This document shows, in pieces, positions 36,898 to 47,061 of a DNA stretch of 64,000 nt; position 1 is the stretch's first letter, and each line of letters opens with the position of its first letter. The translations under genes and the position numbers were made by a program. Where the stretch lies: positions 2,900,501 through 2,964,500 of the forward strand of contig JACJYK010000001.1 in NCBI GenBank assembly GCA_020636135.1, read 5' to 3'. A model generated the notes under the pieces. The model was not told the origin of the DNA, did not search any database, and was given only the letters and a program-made list of their open reading frames with translations. The DNA is from Lewinellaceae bacterium. Lineage in GTDB: Bacteria; Bacteroidota; Bacteroidia; Chitinophagales; Saprospiraceae.

Positions 36898-38085
36898 ATG
36901 ATCAACCTGATACGTGTACTGGCATTGACCGGTAGTATTTTGTGCCAGCTGGCTTTATGGAGCCAGCCTACGGTCGTCCAAGGCACTGTGTTTTCGGACG
37001 CCAATGGAAATGGCAGGCAGGATAACCAGGAAATTGGACTTGCCGGGGTTGTGGTGTCCGATCAGAACCAGGTGACCCGGACGGATGTAAACGGCCATTA
37101 TACGCTGAGCAGCGACTTCCCCTATCATACCATCCAGATTACCCTGCCAAATGGTTATTTAGGCAAATTCTGGTATCCGGTAAGCGATCAGGTCAATTTT
37201 GCACTTACTCCAACCGGCCCTCAGGATCATTTCATATTTGTCCATGCCTCCGATTGTCATGTAGACTCACTCAATCTGCCGAGGATGGCACGGTTTCGCA
37301 CCTTGCTGGATTCAATTCAGCCGGCTTTCGTGCTGATGAGTGGCGACCTGGTACGGGATGCGTTACGGGTAACGGAGCCCGTAGCCCGGGGCTATTACGA
37401 ATTGTACATGGAACAGATCGGTCTGATTCCTTATCCGGTGTTCAGTGGAGTAGGAAATCACGAATTATTTGGCATTGAACGCGATAAATCACTGGTCAGT
37501 GCGTCCCATCCATTGTACGGAAAAAACATGTTCCGCCACTATCTCGGGCCTGATTATTATGCGTTCAATTACGGAGGTATCCATTTTATCAGCGTGGATG
37601 CCATGGAATACCAAAATCTGTTTTATTACGGGGGTATCGACACCTTGCAGCTGTCCTGGCTAAACAGGGAATTAGCTGCTACATCCGGAAACCCTTCCGT
37701 GATTACCTTCAACCACATCCCGCTCGTTTCTGGTGGATTCAGTTTTCAGGCTTTTGATGAAGACGATTATTATGGTCCCAACATCATGCGGGTTGACGGC
37801 AAGCTGAGACACCGGCATATTGTGGCTGACTACGATGCGCTGCGCAAGGTGATCGGGAATCATCCCTATCCGCTGGCTTTGTCCGGCCATTACCATGCGG
37901 CGCAATCTGCTTCGTTTGAATTGTCAGGCACTCAATTCCGGCAAACCTCTGCTCTCACGCGGCCCGACCGGTTTACTTTTCATGATTTCGAGATCCGTTC
38001 CGGATTTACCGTATACGAAGTTGACCATGGAGCGATCATCCGGAGCACCTTTGTTCCTTTAAATCTGCCGGATGTCCAAAAATGA
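36898..38085 (+). CDS. Exported calcineurin-like phosphoesterase with N-terminal SdrD-B-like domain
   Basis: A 395-residue protein with a signal peptide (ends LWSQ), an Ig-like domain (about 25-100: GTVFSDANGNGRQDNQEIG, typical of SdrD-B/carboxypeptidase-regulatory folds) and a metallophosphatase domain. Metal motifs are ASDCHVD, MSGDLVRD, GVGNHELFG, TFNHIPL and LSGHYHAA, so both metal sites look complete. The substrate is unknown; secreted members act on phosphoesters of many kinds. It follows pckA by 20 bases, but no functional tie is evident. Confidence 0.87.
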   Translation: MINLIRVLALTGSILCQLALWSQPTVVQGTVFSDANGNGRQDNQEIGLAGVVVSDQNQVTRTDVNGHYTLSSDFPYHTIQITLPNGYLGKFWYPVSDQVNFALTPTGPQDHFIFVHASDCHVDSLNLPRMARFRTLLDSIQPAFVLMSGDLVRDALRVTEPVARGYYELYMEQIGLIPYPVFSGVGNHELFGIERDKSLVSASHPLYGKNMFRHYLGPDYYAFNYGGIHFISVDAMEYQNLFYYGGIDTLQLSWLNRELAATSGNPSVITFNHIPLVSGGFSFQAFDEDDYYGPNIMRVDGKLRHRHIVADYDALRKVIGNHPYPLALSGHYHAAQSASFELSGTQFRQTSALTRPDRFTFHDFEIRSGFTVYEVDHGAIIRSTFVPLNLPDVQK

Positions 38086-38235
38086 CAATGGATGCAGACC
38101 AGGTCGAATTAATGTACCAGCAGGTGCTGCCAGGAAATCGTCCTGAACCGGATTCTTTTCCTTACTTTCATTTTCTTTGAAACATTGCATGACCTGTCGG
38201 TTATCTTCTGGCTGATGCCGGCACAATTACCACAT

Positions 38236-39942
38236 ATGCCCTTGCGAAAATACCGATTACTTGCCCTCGTTGCAGCAGCTTGTTACCTGCTGGCTTGTCA
38301 GCAACATTCCGGCTCCGAAATTGCATCGGACCCCCATTCGATCCGGCGCGGACAATATTATTACGATCTGTACTGCTCATCGTGTCATAGCCTGAATAAT
38401 CAGAGTATTGGCCCGGCACTGGCAGGGATCACGGGCAAGGAAGGTACGGAATGGTTAAAGTCCTTTATCCGGGATGCGCCCGCCCTGATCGACAGCGGCG
38501 ATAAGCGGGCCAAGGCTCTATTCGCATCGTACCGCCAGTACATGCCTGCCTTCCCTATGCTGCAGGACTCCAACATCGATTGCATTTTGGCCTACCTCAA
38601 TGCCCAACCGGCCCCAACGGTTGCTATTGCAGACACCCTCGGACTCACAGATCCCATTCCGGACAGCATTCCTCTTTCGGATCATGTGGTAGATTTACAG
38701 CTCGTTACGCAAATCCCGGCTTCGGGAGATGCTCCCCTCATGACAAGGATCACCAAAATGGATTGCGCCGCAAACACCGGACGCACATTCATGCTGGATC
38801 TGCGTGGCAAATTGTATGAGATGTCCTCCGGAAAAAACACCCTGTATCTGGATATCGCGACGTATTTCCCGAAATACATCGATGTCCCCGGCCTGGCAAC
38901 CGGATTTGGCAGTTTTGCTTTTCATCCGGATTTTGAACACAATGGCTTATTGTACACCACCCATACGGAAGCAGCGGGATCAGCTCCGGCCGATTTTGCC
39001 CTTTGGGATTCCATCCCGGTAAAACTGCAATGGATCCTGGATGAATGGACAGTGAAAGACCCGGCTGCAAAGACCCTGAATGGTAGCCATCGGGAATTGA
39101 TGCGCATCGAGATGGTAACCCAGATCCATGGTGTACAGGACCTGGAATTCAACCCGAATGCCCATCCTGGCGATCCGGATTACGGCTTATTGTATATCGG
39201 TATCGGCGACGGAGGCAGTGTGGAGTCCGGATTCCCTGAGGTCTCCCTCAACGGAGGAAATAAAATATGGAGCTCTATCCTACGTATAGATCCCACGGGT
39301 CGTGACAGCAAGAATGGACAGTATGGCATCCCGGAAGACAATCCCTGGGCTGCCGATAGAGATCCTCAGACGCTGGGAGAGATCTATGCACGCGGGTTTC
39401 GCAATCCCCACCGGCTCACCTGGTCTGCTGACGGAAAAATGGTAGCCTCCTGTATTGGCCATCACATGATCGAAGAGGTCAACCTGATTGAGCCGGGGCA
39501 GGATTATGGATGGCCCGAACGGGAAGGAACGTTCAAGATGCGCTACTCCGAAACGATGACCACCATATTCCCCCTGGATCCGGCGGACACCCTGGTCACC
39601 TATACCTATCCGGTTGCCCAGTTCGATCATGGCGAAGGATTTGCCATCAGTGGCGGATATTTCAGTCCATCCGACAGTAAGGTATTGCCAGGGACTTATT
39701 TCTTTGGCGACATCGTCAATGGCCGTTTATTTTACATCAATCAAAATGAAATCAAACAGGGATACCCAGCTACCGTGCATGAGTGGCGGATTGCTGTCAA
39801 CGGCCAGCCGACCACCTTACTGAAACTGACGGGTGCCGATCGCGCAGACCTCCGGTTTGGCAAGGATTGTGATGGCACCTTCTACCTGTTCTCCAAAGCA
39901 GATGGAAAAGTCTACCGGATGACCGGAGAAATGCCGCTTTAA
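38236..39942 (+). CDS. Lipoprotein with cytochrome c domain fused to PQQ-type sugar dehydrogenase domain
   Basis: A 568-residue lipoprotein (LLAC, Cys21). Residues of about 37-130 are a class I cytochrome c with heme motif CSSCH (47-51) and a likely distal Met in YMPAFPM. The remainder is a six-bladed propeller of the soluble glucose/sorbosone dehydrogenase family (GFGSFAFHPDFEHNGLLYTT, LGEIYARGFRNPHRLTW, GQDYGWPEREG). Such enzymes oxidise sugars with PQQ and pass electrons to cytochrome c, here in the same chain. The ATG at 38236 gives a proper lipoprotein signal; the longer TTG-started frame from 38185 does not. No PQQ synthesis genes are in the window. Confidence 0.85.
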   Translation: MPLRKYRLLALVAAACYLLACQQHSGSEIASDPHSIRRGQYYYDLYCSSCHSLNNQSIGPALAGITGKEGTEWLKSFIRDAPALIDSGDKRAKALFASYRQYMPAFPMLQDSNIDCILAYLNAQPAPTVAIADTLGLTDPIPDSIPLSDHVVDLQLVTQIPASGDAPLMTRITKMDCAANTGRTFMLDLRGKLYEMSSGKNTLYLDIATYFPKYIDVPGLATGFGSFAFHPDFEHNGLLYTTHTEAAGSAPADFALWDSIPVKLQWILDEWTVKDPAAKTLNGSHRELMRIEMVTQIHGVQDLEFNPNAHPGDPDYGLLYIGIGDGGSVESGFPEVSLNGGNKIWSSILRIDPTGRDSKNGQYGIPEDNPWAADRDPQTLGEIYARGFRNPHRLTWSADGKMVASCIGHHMIEEVNLIEPGQDYGWPEREGTFKMRYSETMTTIFPLDPADTLVTYTYPVAQFDHGEGFAISGGYFSPSDSKVLPGTYFFGDIVNGRLFYINQNEIKQGYPATVHEWRIAVNGQPTTLLKLTGADRADLRFGKDCDGTFYLFSKADGKVYRMTGEMPL

Positions 39943-39959
39943 TCCGGAATCTTATCCGG

Positions 39960-42437
39960 TTAGAAGAATAGAGCGTTCGCAAACAATTGATTGCCTTGTT
40001 CCCAGAAACCGCGGAAGAGCGGGTTGTCCACCAGGTATACAACCTTCCCTCGACCTACGGATTTCTCTCCGAACACCAGGCTGCCCTTCAACTGGGGCAA
40101 GAGACGGTGACCTACGAATCCCGTATAAAATACATCGTCGCCAAGTTTTCCGGGACTCCATCCACCCGCCACTGGCTCATACAGTGTGGTGCCCGTCTTG
40201 AGGCTGAAGTAGGGGTTCGTCAAACCGAAACTTAACGGGTGGGTGGCATCCAGGTCAACCCGGAATACTGCGCCGGGAAGGTCCTCACTGATGGCGTCGC
40301 GCATGCGTTCCCCGTAGGCAACATCGGAGTCCTTGTTATCCTCACCTGTTTTTGTTTTAAGGCCCAGGTCGTCATCTCCGTTCAACGCCCTTATACCGGA
40401 CCCGATGGCGATGATGCGTCCACCGCCTCTTAGCCAGGCTTTGATCGATTCCTTGTTCTTGATGTCGTAAAACCCTTCCGGCAGAATCAATGTATTGTAG
40501 TTGCTCAAATCCGTCCGGCTCAAAGCATCCACCCGGATGACCGACAATGGATAATGCAATACTTGCTCAAAATAGTACCAAACCTGGCCAAAGGAATTCG
40601 AACTGGTCCCTTCGTCTCCAAGCAGGGCGACTTTAGGCAGATTGATCAGGTCCATCTTCCCGGAGCCAAAATCCGGTCCTTTGTCGGAATATCCGCCGTC
40701 AACACGCACAAATGCAACATGAGCAGCCTCCTGGGCATTTAAGACAAAGCCATGCAGGTCGGTGCCCAGCCTGCGGTTGTCACCGCGCAGGACCAGGACA
40801 GTGCCGGCCGGGTAGTCACGCCCTTCGATGCGGAAGCCTTCGCTGGCCACCCGGGTCTGTACACCATTTTGCTGTAAATGAGCCAGGGCGATGGCACTCG
40901 AAGTAGAATTCCAGGGCAACAAATAAGCATAGGCCAGGTCGCTTCCCAATGCCTTAGCAGACATCGGAGGCATCCAGCCGGTAGGATCGATATCGATTTT
41001 TTCGGTTAAGCCATAAGCATCTACCCCAAAAGCATAGGGTATGCACCAGGAGGTTATATCGTAGGTGACCGAATCCACCAGATGAGGGTTCGGTTCGAAG
41101 AGGATACTCAGAAAATTGGAGAATGGCTGGTAGGCAGAAATCAGCAGGTCGCCCGGATCGACGGATGCATTGGTCATCGTGGTATCCTGGAACCGGATGG
41201 CCTTAGCGCGCCGGCTATCCGTAGATTTACCATACTGGATATTGTTGCGGTCGAGCAGCTGGGTCAGGCGAGCAATTTTATCTGCATTTCCTTTGACCAG
41301 GTAACCCTTGTAACGCGAGACCGGTTGGTTGCGGCTTTGGTAGTAGTCAGCAAATGCCGCCGTAAGCTCTGCCGCATGGCCGGCCCCTACTTCCACGGTT
41401 GACAGGGCGGTGGTTGTATGGTGCGCGATCCGGTCGTATAAGGTCAGCGTGTCCCCGGTGGGCAATAACACACCCCGGCTTCCGGCGCCCCCTCCACCTT
41501 CTTCATAGGTCATCCCAATAGCGCCATGGTAAATCGGATAGGTATCCCCGTAACTGGGATAGAGCAGGTCAAATACTTCTTTGGTAAAGAACAACCAGCC
41601 ATGTTCGGCAAAATGGCGGGCATGATTTCGTCCGATCACATCCTGAAACTGGCGCTGAAAGGGTGTGATCAGTTCGTGGTATGGCTGGGCGGCAGGAGCG
41701 AAATAATAGGGAGAGGTATAACCCATTTCATGAAAATCGGCATGAATATGAGGCAACCAGCGATTGTATTGCGCAATGCGTTGCCTCGACTCCACCTGGG
41801 TCTGCCAGGCCCAGTCGCGGTTCAGGTCAAAGAGGTAATGATTGGTACGCCCTCCGGGCCAGGGCTCACGGTGTTCCCAGGACTGGATATCGGTATTCAT
41901 TTGGGTTGCTGCGGTCCGGCGGTTCCATTCGGTATACCGTGAATAGCCGTCCGGGTTGATGCTGGGGTCCAGGATGACCACGGTGTGCTTCAGCCATTCA
42001 TCGGCTTTGCCCCCGGTATGCGCTAACGCATACAACACAGGCATGGAGGACTCCGAGCCCGACGCTTCATTGCCATGGACGCTAAAACTGAGCCAGACGA
42101 TGGCGATACCGTCATCCACCGGTTTACCCGGTTCCAGACCGGCACGACGCAGGTTGTTCAACCGGATCTCCTCCAGGCGGGCCAGATTCTCCGGCGTGGA
42201 TACAAATGCCAGCTCCAGGGGACGCTCTTCATTAGTCCGTCCGTATTCCATCAGCTGGACGCGGTTGGAGTTCGCTGCCACATATTGAAAATAATCGACG
42301 ACCATATGATGCGGCGTAAATTTATCTCCCACGGCATGGGGCAAAAAAGCATCCGGCGTCATTAATTCCTGTGCTGAAGCAGGTCTCAGGAATCCGACGG
42401 TTAGCAATAGCAGTAACCAATTTTTCATTTCAATCAT
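39960..42437 (-). CDS. M14-family zinc carboxypeptidase-like exported protein
   Basis: An 825-residue exported protein with a signal peptide (ends PASAQ). The peptidase domain has the zinc motif HGNEASG, the LDPSINPDGYSRY region and HADFHEMG with the third ligand. The C-terminal part (about 600-720: VALLGDEG, YNTLILPEGFY, LRGGGRIIAIGSG) resembles a class I glutamine amidotransferase-like fold. This two-domain form is found in secreted Bacteroidota peptidases. The ATG at 42437 directly follows the metF TAA; a second ATG three codons in is equally good. Peptide substrate is unknown. Confidence 0.87.
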   Translation of the reverse strand: MIEMKNWLLLLLTVGFLRPASAQELMTPDAFLPHAVGDKFTPHHMVVDYFQYVAANSNRVQLMEYGRTNEERPLELAFVSTPENLARLEEIRLNNLRRAGLEPGKPVDDGIAIVWLSFSVHGNEASGSESSMPVLYALAHTGGKADEWLKHTVVILDPSINPDGYSRYTEWNRRTAATQMNTDIQSWEHREPWPGGRTNHYLFDLNRDWAWQTQVESRQRIAQYNRWLPHIHADFHEMGYTSPYYFAPAAQPYHELITPFQRQFQDVIGRNHARHFAEHGWLFFTKEVFDLLYPSYGDTYPIYHGAIGMTYEEGGGGAGSRGVLLPTGDTLTLYDRIAHHTTTALSTVEVGAGHAAELTAAFADYYQSRNQPVSRYKGYLVKGNADKIARLTQLLDRNNIQYGKSTDSRRAKAIRFQDTTMTNASVDPGDLLISAYQPFSNFLSILFEPNPHLVDSVTYDITSWCIPYAFGVDAYGLTEKIDIDPTGWMPPMSAKALGSDLAYAYLLPWNSTSSAIALAHLQQNGVQTRVASEGFRIEGRDYPAGTVLVLRGDNRRLGTDLHGFVLNAQEAAHVAFVRVDGGYSDKGPDFGSGKMDLINLPKVALLGDEGTSSNSFGQVWYYFEQVLHYPLSVIRVDALSRTDLSNYNTLILPEGFYDIKNKESIKAWLRGGGRIIAIGSGIRALNGDDDLGLKTKTGEDNKDSDVAYGERMRDAISEDLPGAVFRVDLDATHPLSFGLTNPYFSLKTGTTLYEPVAGGWSPGKLGDDVFYTGFVGHRLLPQLKGSLVFGEKSVGRGKVVYLVDNPLFRGFWEQGNQLFANALFF

Positions 42438-43394
42438 TTAATAGATGGATTCAACAATGCGTTTGGTCGTATCCGACTCACCCATGGTATAATAATGCAG
42501 GCACGGAGCTCCAGCGGCTTTGAGCTCTTTTGATTGCTGGATACACCACTCAATGCCTACTTCGCGAACAGCCTTGCTGGTAGTTGCCTTGTTCAATTCA
42601 TTGATCAGCGTATCAGGAAGTTCGATATGGAAAATCCGGGGCAATGAACTGATCTGATTGGTCTTGGTGATGGGTTTTAATCCGGGTACGATCGGCACCT
42701 TAATATCCATTTGGCGGCATTTCTCGACGAAGTCGAAATACTTGCGGTTATCAAAAAACATCTGAGTGACAATGTAATCGGCGCCAGCATCCACTTTCAT
42801 TTTCAGATAACGTAAGTCCTCTTTATTGTTGGGCGATTCAAAATGCTTTTCCGGATAGCCGGCGACCCCGACGCAGAAGTTGGTCTTTTCACCATCTTCG
42901 ATGGAGGCATCCAGATAGGCTCCTTTGTTCATGTTCTTGATCTGCCGCACCAGGTCCAGCGCATAATGATGGCCTCCTTCCTCGGCAATGAATTGTCCGT
43001 CAAATTTGCGGGCATCGCCACGGATAGCCAGCACATTGTTGATATTGAGGAAATTGAGGTCGATCAGTGCATTCTCCGTGTCTTCGCGGGTGAAGCCACC
43101 GCAGATCAAGTGGGGCACGGCGTCCACGCCATAGCGATGCATGAGGGCGGCGCAAATGCCTACGGTGCCGGGTCGCTTGCGGATGGCTACCTTCTCGTAA
43201 TAACCACTGTCTTTTTTCTGATAGATAAACTCTTCCCGGTGGTAGGTCACATCAATAAACGGAGGTTTGAACTCCATCAGGGGGTCCAGCACGTCAAAGA
43301 TGGCCTGCATACTGCCTCCTTTTAGCGGTGGCAATATTTCAAATGAAACCAGCGTCTCTCCCTGTGCCTGCGTAAAATAATCCGTGACTTTCAT
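42438..43394 (-). CDS. metF: Methylenetetrahydrofolate reductase
   Basis: Reduces 5,10-methylene-THF to 5-methyl-THF for methionine synthesis, using FAD. The 318-residue TIM-barrel protein has SFEILPP at the start (catalytic Glu), the HLICGGFTREDTE and NVLAIRGDARK stretches, and DYIVTQMFFDN, all typical of MetF. It is first of a two-gene unit with the M14 peptidase, with no spacing between stop and start codons, although their functions are unrelated. Confidence 0.95.
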   Translation of the reverse strand: MKVTDYFTQAQGETLVSFEILPPLKGGSMQAIFDVLDPLMEFKPPFIDVTYHREEFIYQKKDSGYYEKVAIRKRPGTVGICAALMHRYGVDAVPHLICGGFTREDTENALIDLNFLNINNVLAIRGDARKFDGQFIAEEGGHHYALDLVRQIKNMNKGAYLDASIEDGEKTNFCVGVAGYPEKHFESPNNKEDLRYLKMKVDAGADYIVTQMFFDNRKYFDFVEKCRQMDIKVPIVPGLKPITKTNQISSLPRIFHIELPDTLINELNKATTSKAVREVGIEWCIQQSKELKAAGAPCLHYYTMGESDTTKRIVESIY

Positions 43395-43616
43395 GCCCAG
43401 TAACTAATCGGGTGATTAAGGAAGCGCAAGATAGAAAAAGTCTTAGAGTCTCCTGTCCACGAGTAATAGGTTTCAGGCACCTCACTCTAATCCTGGTTGG
43501 AAGTAGTTTAGATACTAATACCGATAGAAGCCGGGTCTATGCGAAGGAGTTGTCCTGGGCGTCTTATCATCCAACACTTGAATTTCCACTAATGGATCGA
43601 AACTACTGAAGTGTTA

Positions 43617-44285
43617 TCAGTTATCGTCCTTCTTCTTCTTGAACTTGCCGTCCTTGATGTATTTGATGAAGCGCTGCCAGGCCAGCGGGTCGAAGATGGG
43701 TTGGGGGCGGTATTGGCCCGCCGAATAATTCTGGATAGCAATCTGGTTGAAATAAACTTTACTCACTTCACGCCCTGAATGCGGCAGGGTAGCCATCATC
43801 AGGTTCATGGTGTACGGTTTTAGATTCTCGATAGCCCGTTCCTGCAGGTCATCATTTACTTGCAATGCCAAAAACTCTACCTTGAAATTTTCCCGGCTGG
43901 GGATGGGTAACACCACAATTTCAGGAAGGTTGAGCGTGTCGTGCAACAGATTCAGGTAATAAAAGATGTAATCCTGCTGGATGGTATCCGGTATCGTGTA
44001 GCGCACCGATTTGTAACCCAGGAAGGAGAAGTCTACTGTCTCCCCCGGCTGCACCGGCAGGGAATAAAATCCGACCTCGTTGGTAAAGGTACCCCGGTTG
44101 GTTCCAACGATCGCCACATTGACCAGCTCCAGCGGTCTGATGTCTTCACCATCGTCGGTCACCACAAAGCCACTAAGCTGATGGACCTTGGGCAATAACT
44201 TCATCTGGGCTGAAGCCGTACCAGCTATCAACAGACCTACGATCAAAATATACCAGCGCAACAAGTGATGTATGTTCGATTTCAT
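43617..44285 (-). CDS. Exported protein with carboxypeptidase-regulatory-like domain
   Basis: A 222-residue protein with signal peptide (ends GTASAQ). Residues of about 30-115 form a carboxypeptidase-regulatory-like Ig domain (LSGFVVTDDG, GTNRGTFTNEVGFYSLPV, VDFSFLGYKS). The C-terminal half has no recognised domain and ends in a basic KKKKDD tail. The frame extends upstream to 44351, but the ATG at 44285 gives a normal signal peptide. In Bacteroidota such short proteins are common and uncharacterised; a periplasmic or outer-membrane location is likely. Confidence 0.8.
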   Translation of the reverse strand: MKSNIHHLLRWYILIVGLLIAGTASAQMKLLPKVHQLSGFVVTDDGEDIRPLELVNVAIVGTNRGTFTNEVGFYSLPVQPGETVDFSFLGYKSVRYTIPDTIQQDYIFYYLNLLHDTLNLPEIVVLPIPSRENFKVEFLALQVNDDLQERAIENLKPYTMNLMMATLPHSGREVSKVYFNQIAIQNYSAGQYRPQPIFDPLAWQRFIKYIKDGKFKKKKDDN

Positions 44286-44426
44286 TCTGGCCGCTAAGTT
44301 AATGCCAAATCCGGGATTGTGGGAGCAGCTACAGCTATCTTTACGATCCACCCCGAATTATATCTATGCTAAGAACGGTTTAATCACCCATTCTATCGAT
44401 GAACTACCGGCCTTTAACAAAATCTT

Positions 44427-44552
44427 AGAGATTTATAGATTTGAGATTTGAGATTTGAGATTTGAGATTTAAAGATTTAAAGATTTGAGATTTGAGATTT
44501 GAGAAGGGGCTCATACCTCATACCTCACACCCCATACCTCATACCTCGCACC
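44427..44552. repeat. Heptamer arrays downstream of lon (GAGATTT-type, then CATACCTC-type)
   Basis: Tandem GAGATTT/AAGATTT heptamers (44427-44504) are followed by CATACCTCATACCTCACACC-like repeats (44511-44552) that end just before the lon stop codon. The same two motifs flank the large repeat at 12203-12396, so the three elements tend to occur together. Confidence 0.8.
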
Positions 44553-44558
44553 CCCCAC

Positions 44559-46964
44559 CTACTCCAGAACCTCATTCAGGACATCCAGCATCCGGTCAAA
44601 ATATTTGAACTTCAACCCTTTGACGTATTCCGCTTCGATTTCAAGCACATGCCGTTCATTGTCCCGGCACATGATGATCTCTTTGAGCCCGGCGCGTTTA
44701 GCGGCCAGGACCTTCTCTTTAATTCCACCGACAGGCAATAATTTTCCCCGGAGGGTAATCTCACCGGTCATAGCAATGAAGGGCTTTATTTTACGTCCGG
44801 TCATCAGGGAAGCCAATGCGGAAAGCATGGTTATTCCGGCAGACGGGCCATCCTTCGGGATAGCGCCTTCCGGGATGTGGATATGAATATCACGATCATC
44901 AAAGCGCTGTGGATCTATGCCCAGGTCAGCACTGTGGGCTTTGAGATAACTCAGGGCTGTCGATGCAGACTCTTTCATTACATCACCGAGGTTACCCGTC
45001 AGGATCAACTTGCCCTTACCGGGAGCAGCACTGGTCTCGATGAAGAGGATATCGCCCCCCACCCTGGTCCAGGCCAGGCCGATGCAGACACCGGGAACCT
45101 GCACTTCCTGGTACTGGTCGTTCATAAATTTGACCGGTCCCAGGGCAGCATGGATCGCATCTGTCTGCAGTGATTTCTGATACATCTCCTCCATCGCCAC
45201 TTTCTTGGCAACCCAGCGCATCACCGCCGCCAGGGTACGGTCCAGGCTACGCACTCCGCTCTCGCGTGTATAATCCTGGATCAGCTGGCCAATGATGCGG
45301 TCACTCAATTTAACATCGGACGCCTTCAGGCCGTGTTCCTTACGCTCTTTCGGTATCAGGTGCCGTTTAGCGATCTCTACTTTCTCTTCCGAGGAATAAC
45401 CGGCAATCTCAATGATCTCCATCCGGTCCAGCAATGCTGGCTGAACGGAAGACAGACTATTGGCGGTAGCGATAAACAATACTTTTGACAGATCGTATTC
45501 CAGCTCCAGATAATTGTCGTGGAATGTGGCGTTCTGCTCAGGATCCAGGACTTCCAACAGTGCAGAAGAAGGATCTCCTTTGTAGTCGCTGCCCAGTTTG
45601 TCGATCTCGTCCAGGATAAAGACGGGATTTGAGGTCTTGGCCTTCTTGATGGACTGAATGATCCGTCCGGGCATGGCTCCGATGTAGGTCCTGCGGTGGC
45701 CACGGATTTCCGCTTCATCGTGCAAGCCACCAAGCGACATCCGGACAAACTCCCGGTTAAGGGCACGGGCTATGGACTTACCCAGCGACGTCTTACCGAC
45801 ACCGGGAGGGCCTACGAGACAAAGGATCGGAGCTTTCATGTCTCCTTTCAGCTTCAGTACTGCCAGGTGCTCAAGGATCCGCTCTTTCACTTTATCCAGT
45901 CCGAAATGATCCTGATCCAGGACCTTGCGCACTTTATGCAGATCAAACTGATCCTTGGAATAGGTATTCCAGGGCAGATCTATCAATGTCTCCACATAGT
46001 TCAGCAACACACTGTATTCCGCCACCTGGGGATTGGTCCGGCGCAGACGGAGTAACTCCTTGGTGAATGCATCGTTGACTTCTTTGGACCATTTTTTCTT
46101 TTTTGCCCGGGCCTCCAGTTGGGAAAGTTCCTGTTCCTGGGGATTCTGGCCCAACTCTTCCTGGATGGTCTTCAGTTGCTGATTGAGGAAATAATCCCGC
46201 TGCTGTTTTTCCAGGTCGTGTCTTACCTTGGACTCGATCTGATCGCGTAACTCGAGCAATTGCAACTCGCTGTTCATGTATTGCAGCACCTGCCGCGCGA
46301 GCTCACCCAGGTCGTTGATTTCCAGCATGGATTGTTTCTGCTCCATCTTCAGGCCCAGGTTAGAGGCGATGAAGTTGATCAGGAACGTGTTGTTGGACAT
46401 GTTCTTGAGCATGATGATCGCTTCGGACGGAATCTGTGGTGACAGCTCAATGATGCGCTTGGCCTGCTCCTGGATGGATTGCACCAGCGCCTTGTATTCC
46501 ATCTCATCACCGGGCTCGACATAACTCAGCCGGTCAACCGTACCGGACAGATACGGGTTTTCGCGAACGATTTCACGCAACTGGAAGCGTTGTCTGCCCT
46601 GGAGGATGGCAGTACTGCTGCCATCGGGCATTTTCAGGATCTTGATGATCCTGGCAATCGTTCCGATCTGGTAAAGATCCTTAGGCGCCGGGTCTTCCAT
46701 CTGCGCTTCGTGCTGCGTCAGCACGGCAATCCATTTGTGGGTCTGGTGTGCCTGCTTGATGGCACGAACCGATTTTTTACGGCCTATATTGATCGGGATG
46801 ACAACCCCGGGAAACAGTACAGTATTTTTTAAGGCCAGAATAGGCAATTCTTCCGGTAAATCGACGATGGGCGAGTCCTGATCCTCCTCGATGGAGAAAA
46901 TGGGCATCATATCACCATCCTCCTGCATCACCGTATCACTAAATCCTTCGAATAATTTCGACAT
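44559..46964 (-). CDS. lon: ATP-dependent Lon protease
   Basis: Cytosolic AAA+ serine protease that degrades misfolded and regulatory proteins. The 801-residue protein has the N-terminal LON domain (LPILALKNTVLFPGVVIPI), coiled-coil middle region, Walker A GPPGVGKTSLGKS (about 383-395), Walker B VFILDEIDKLG, and the C-terminal Ser-Lys protease domain (PKDGPSAGITM with the catalytic Ser, then the Lys in KEKVLAAKRAG). It is full length. Simple repeats lie directly behind its stop codon. Confidence 0.97.
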   Translation of the reverse strand: MSKLFEGFSDTVMQEDGDMMPIFSIEEDQDSPIVDLPEELPILALKNTVLFPGVVIPINIGRKKSVRAIKQAHQTHKWIAVLTQHEAQMEDPAPKDLYQIGTIARIIKILKMPDGSSTAILQGRQRFQLREIVRENPYLSGTVDRLSYVEPGDEMEYKALVQSIQEQAKRIIELSPQIPSEAIIMLKNMSNNTFLINFIASNLGLKMEQKQSMLEINDLGELARQVLQYMNSELQLLELRDQIESKVRHDLEKQQRDYFLNQQLKTIQEELGQNPQEQELSQLEARAKKKKWSKEVNDAFTKELLRLRRTNPQVAEYSVLLNYVETLIDLPWNTYSKDQFDLHKVRKVLDQDHFGLDKVKERILEHLAVLKLKGDMKAPILCLVGPPGVGKTSLGKSIARALNREFVRMSLGGLHDEAEIRGHRRTYIGAMPGRIIQSIKKAKTSNPVFILDEIDKLGSDYKGDPSSALLEVLDPEQNATFHDNYLELEYDLSKVLFIATANSLSSVQPALLDRMEIIEIAGYSSEEKVEIAKRHLIPKERKEHGLKASDVKLSDRIIGQLIQDYTRESGVRSLDRTLAAVMRWVAKKVAMEEMYQKSLQTDAIHAALGPVKFMNDQYQEVQVPGVCIGLAWTRVGGDILFIETSAAPGKGKLILTGNLGDVMKESASTALSYLKAHSADLGIDPQRFDDRDIHIHIPEGAIPKDGPSAGITMLSALASLMTGRKIKPFIAMTGEITLRGKLLPVGGIKEKVLAAKRAGLKEIIMCRDNERHVLEIEAEYVKGLKFKYFDRMLDVLNEVLE

Positions 46965-47061
46965 GTATATTGGTAATTACTTGGATTAACCTACGCAAAG
47001 ATCAATAACCATACCACGCACTGATTCCTGTCAATCCGGCAAGATCGATGGCAAACCACCC

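Noticed and set aside
43395..43616. Possible tRNA or small RNA gene between metF and the next gene
   Set aside because: I could not fold a cloverleaf or find a conserved RNA pattern by eye.
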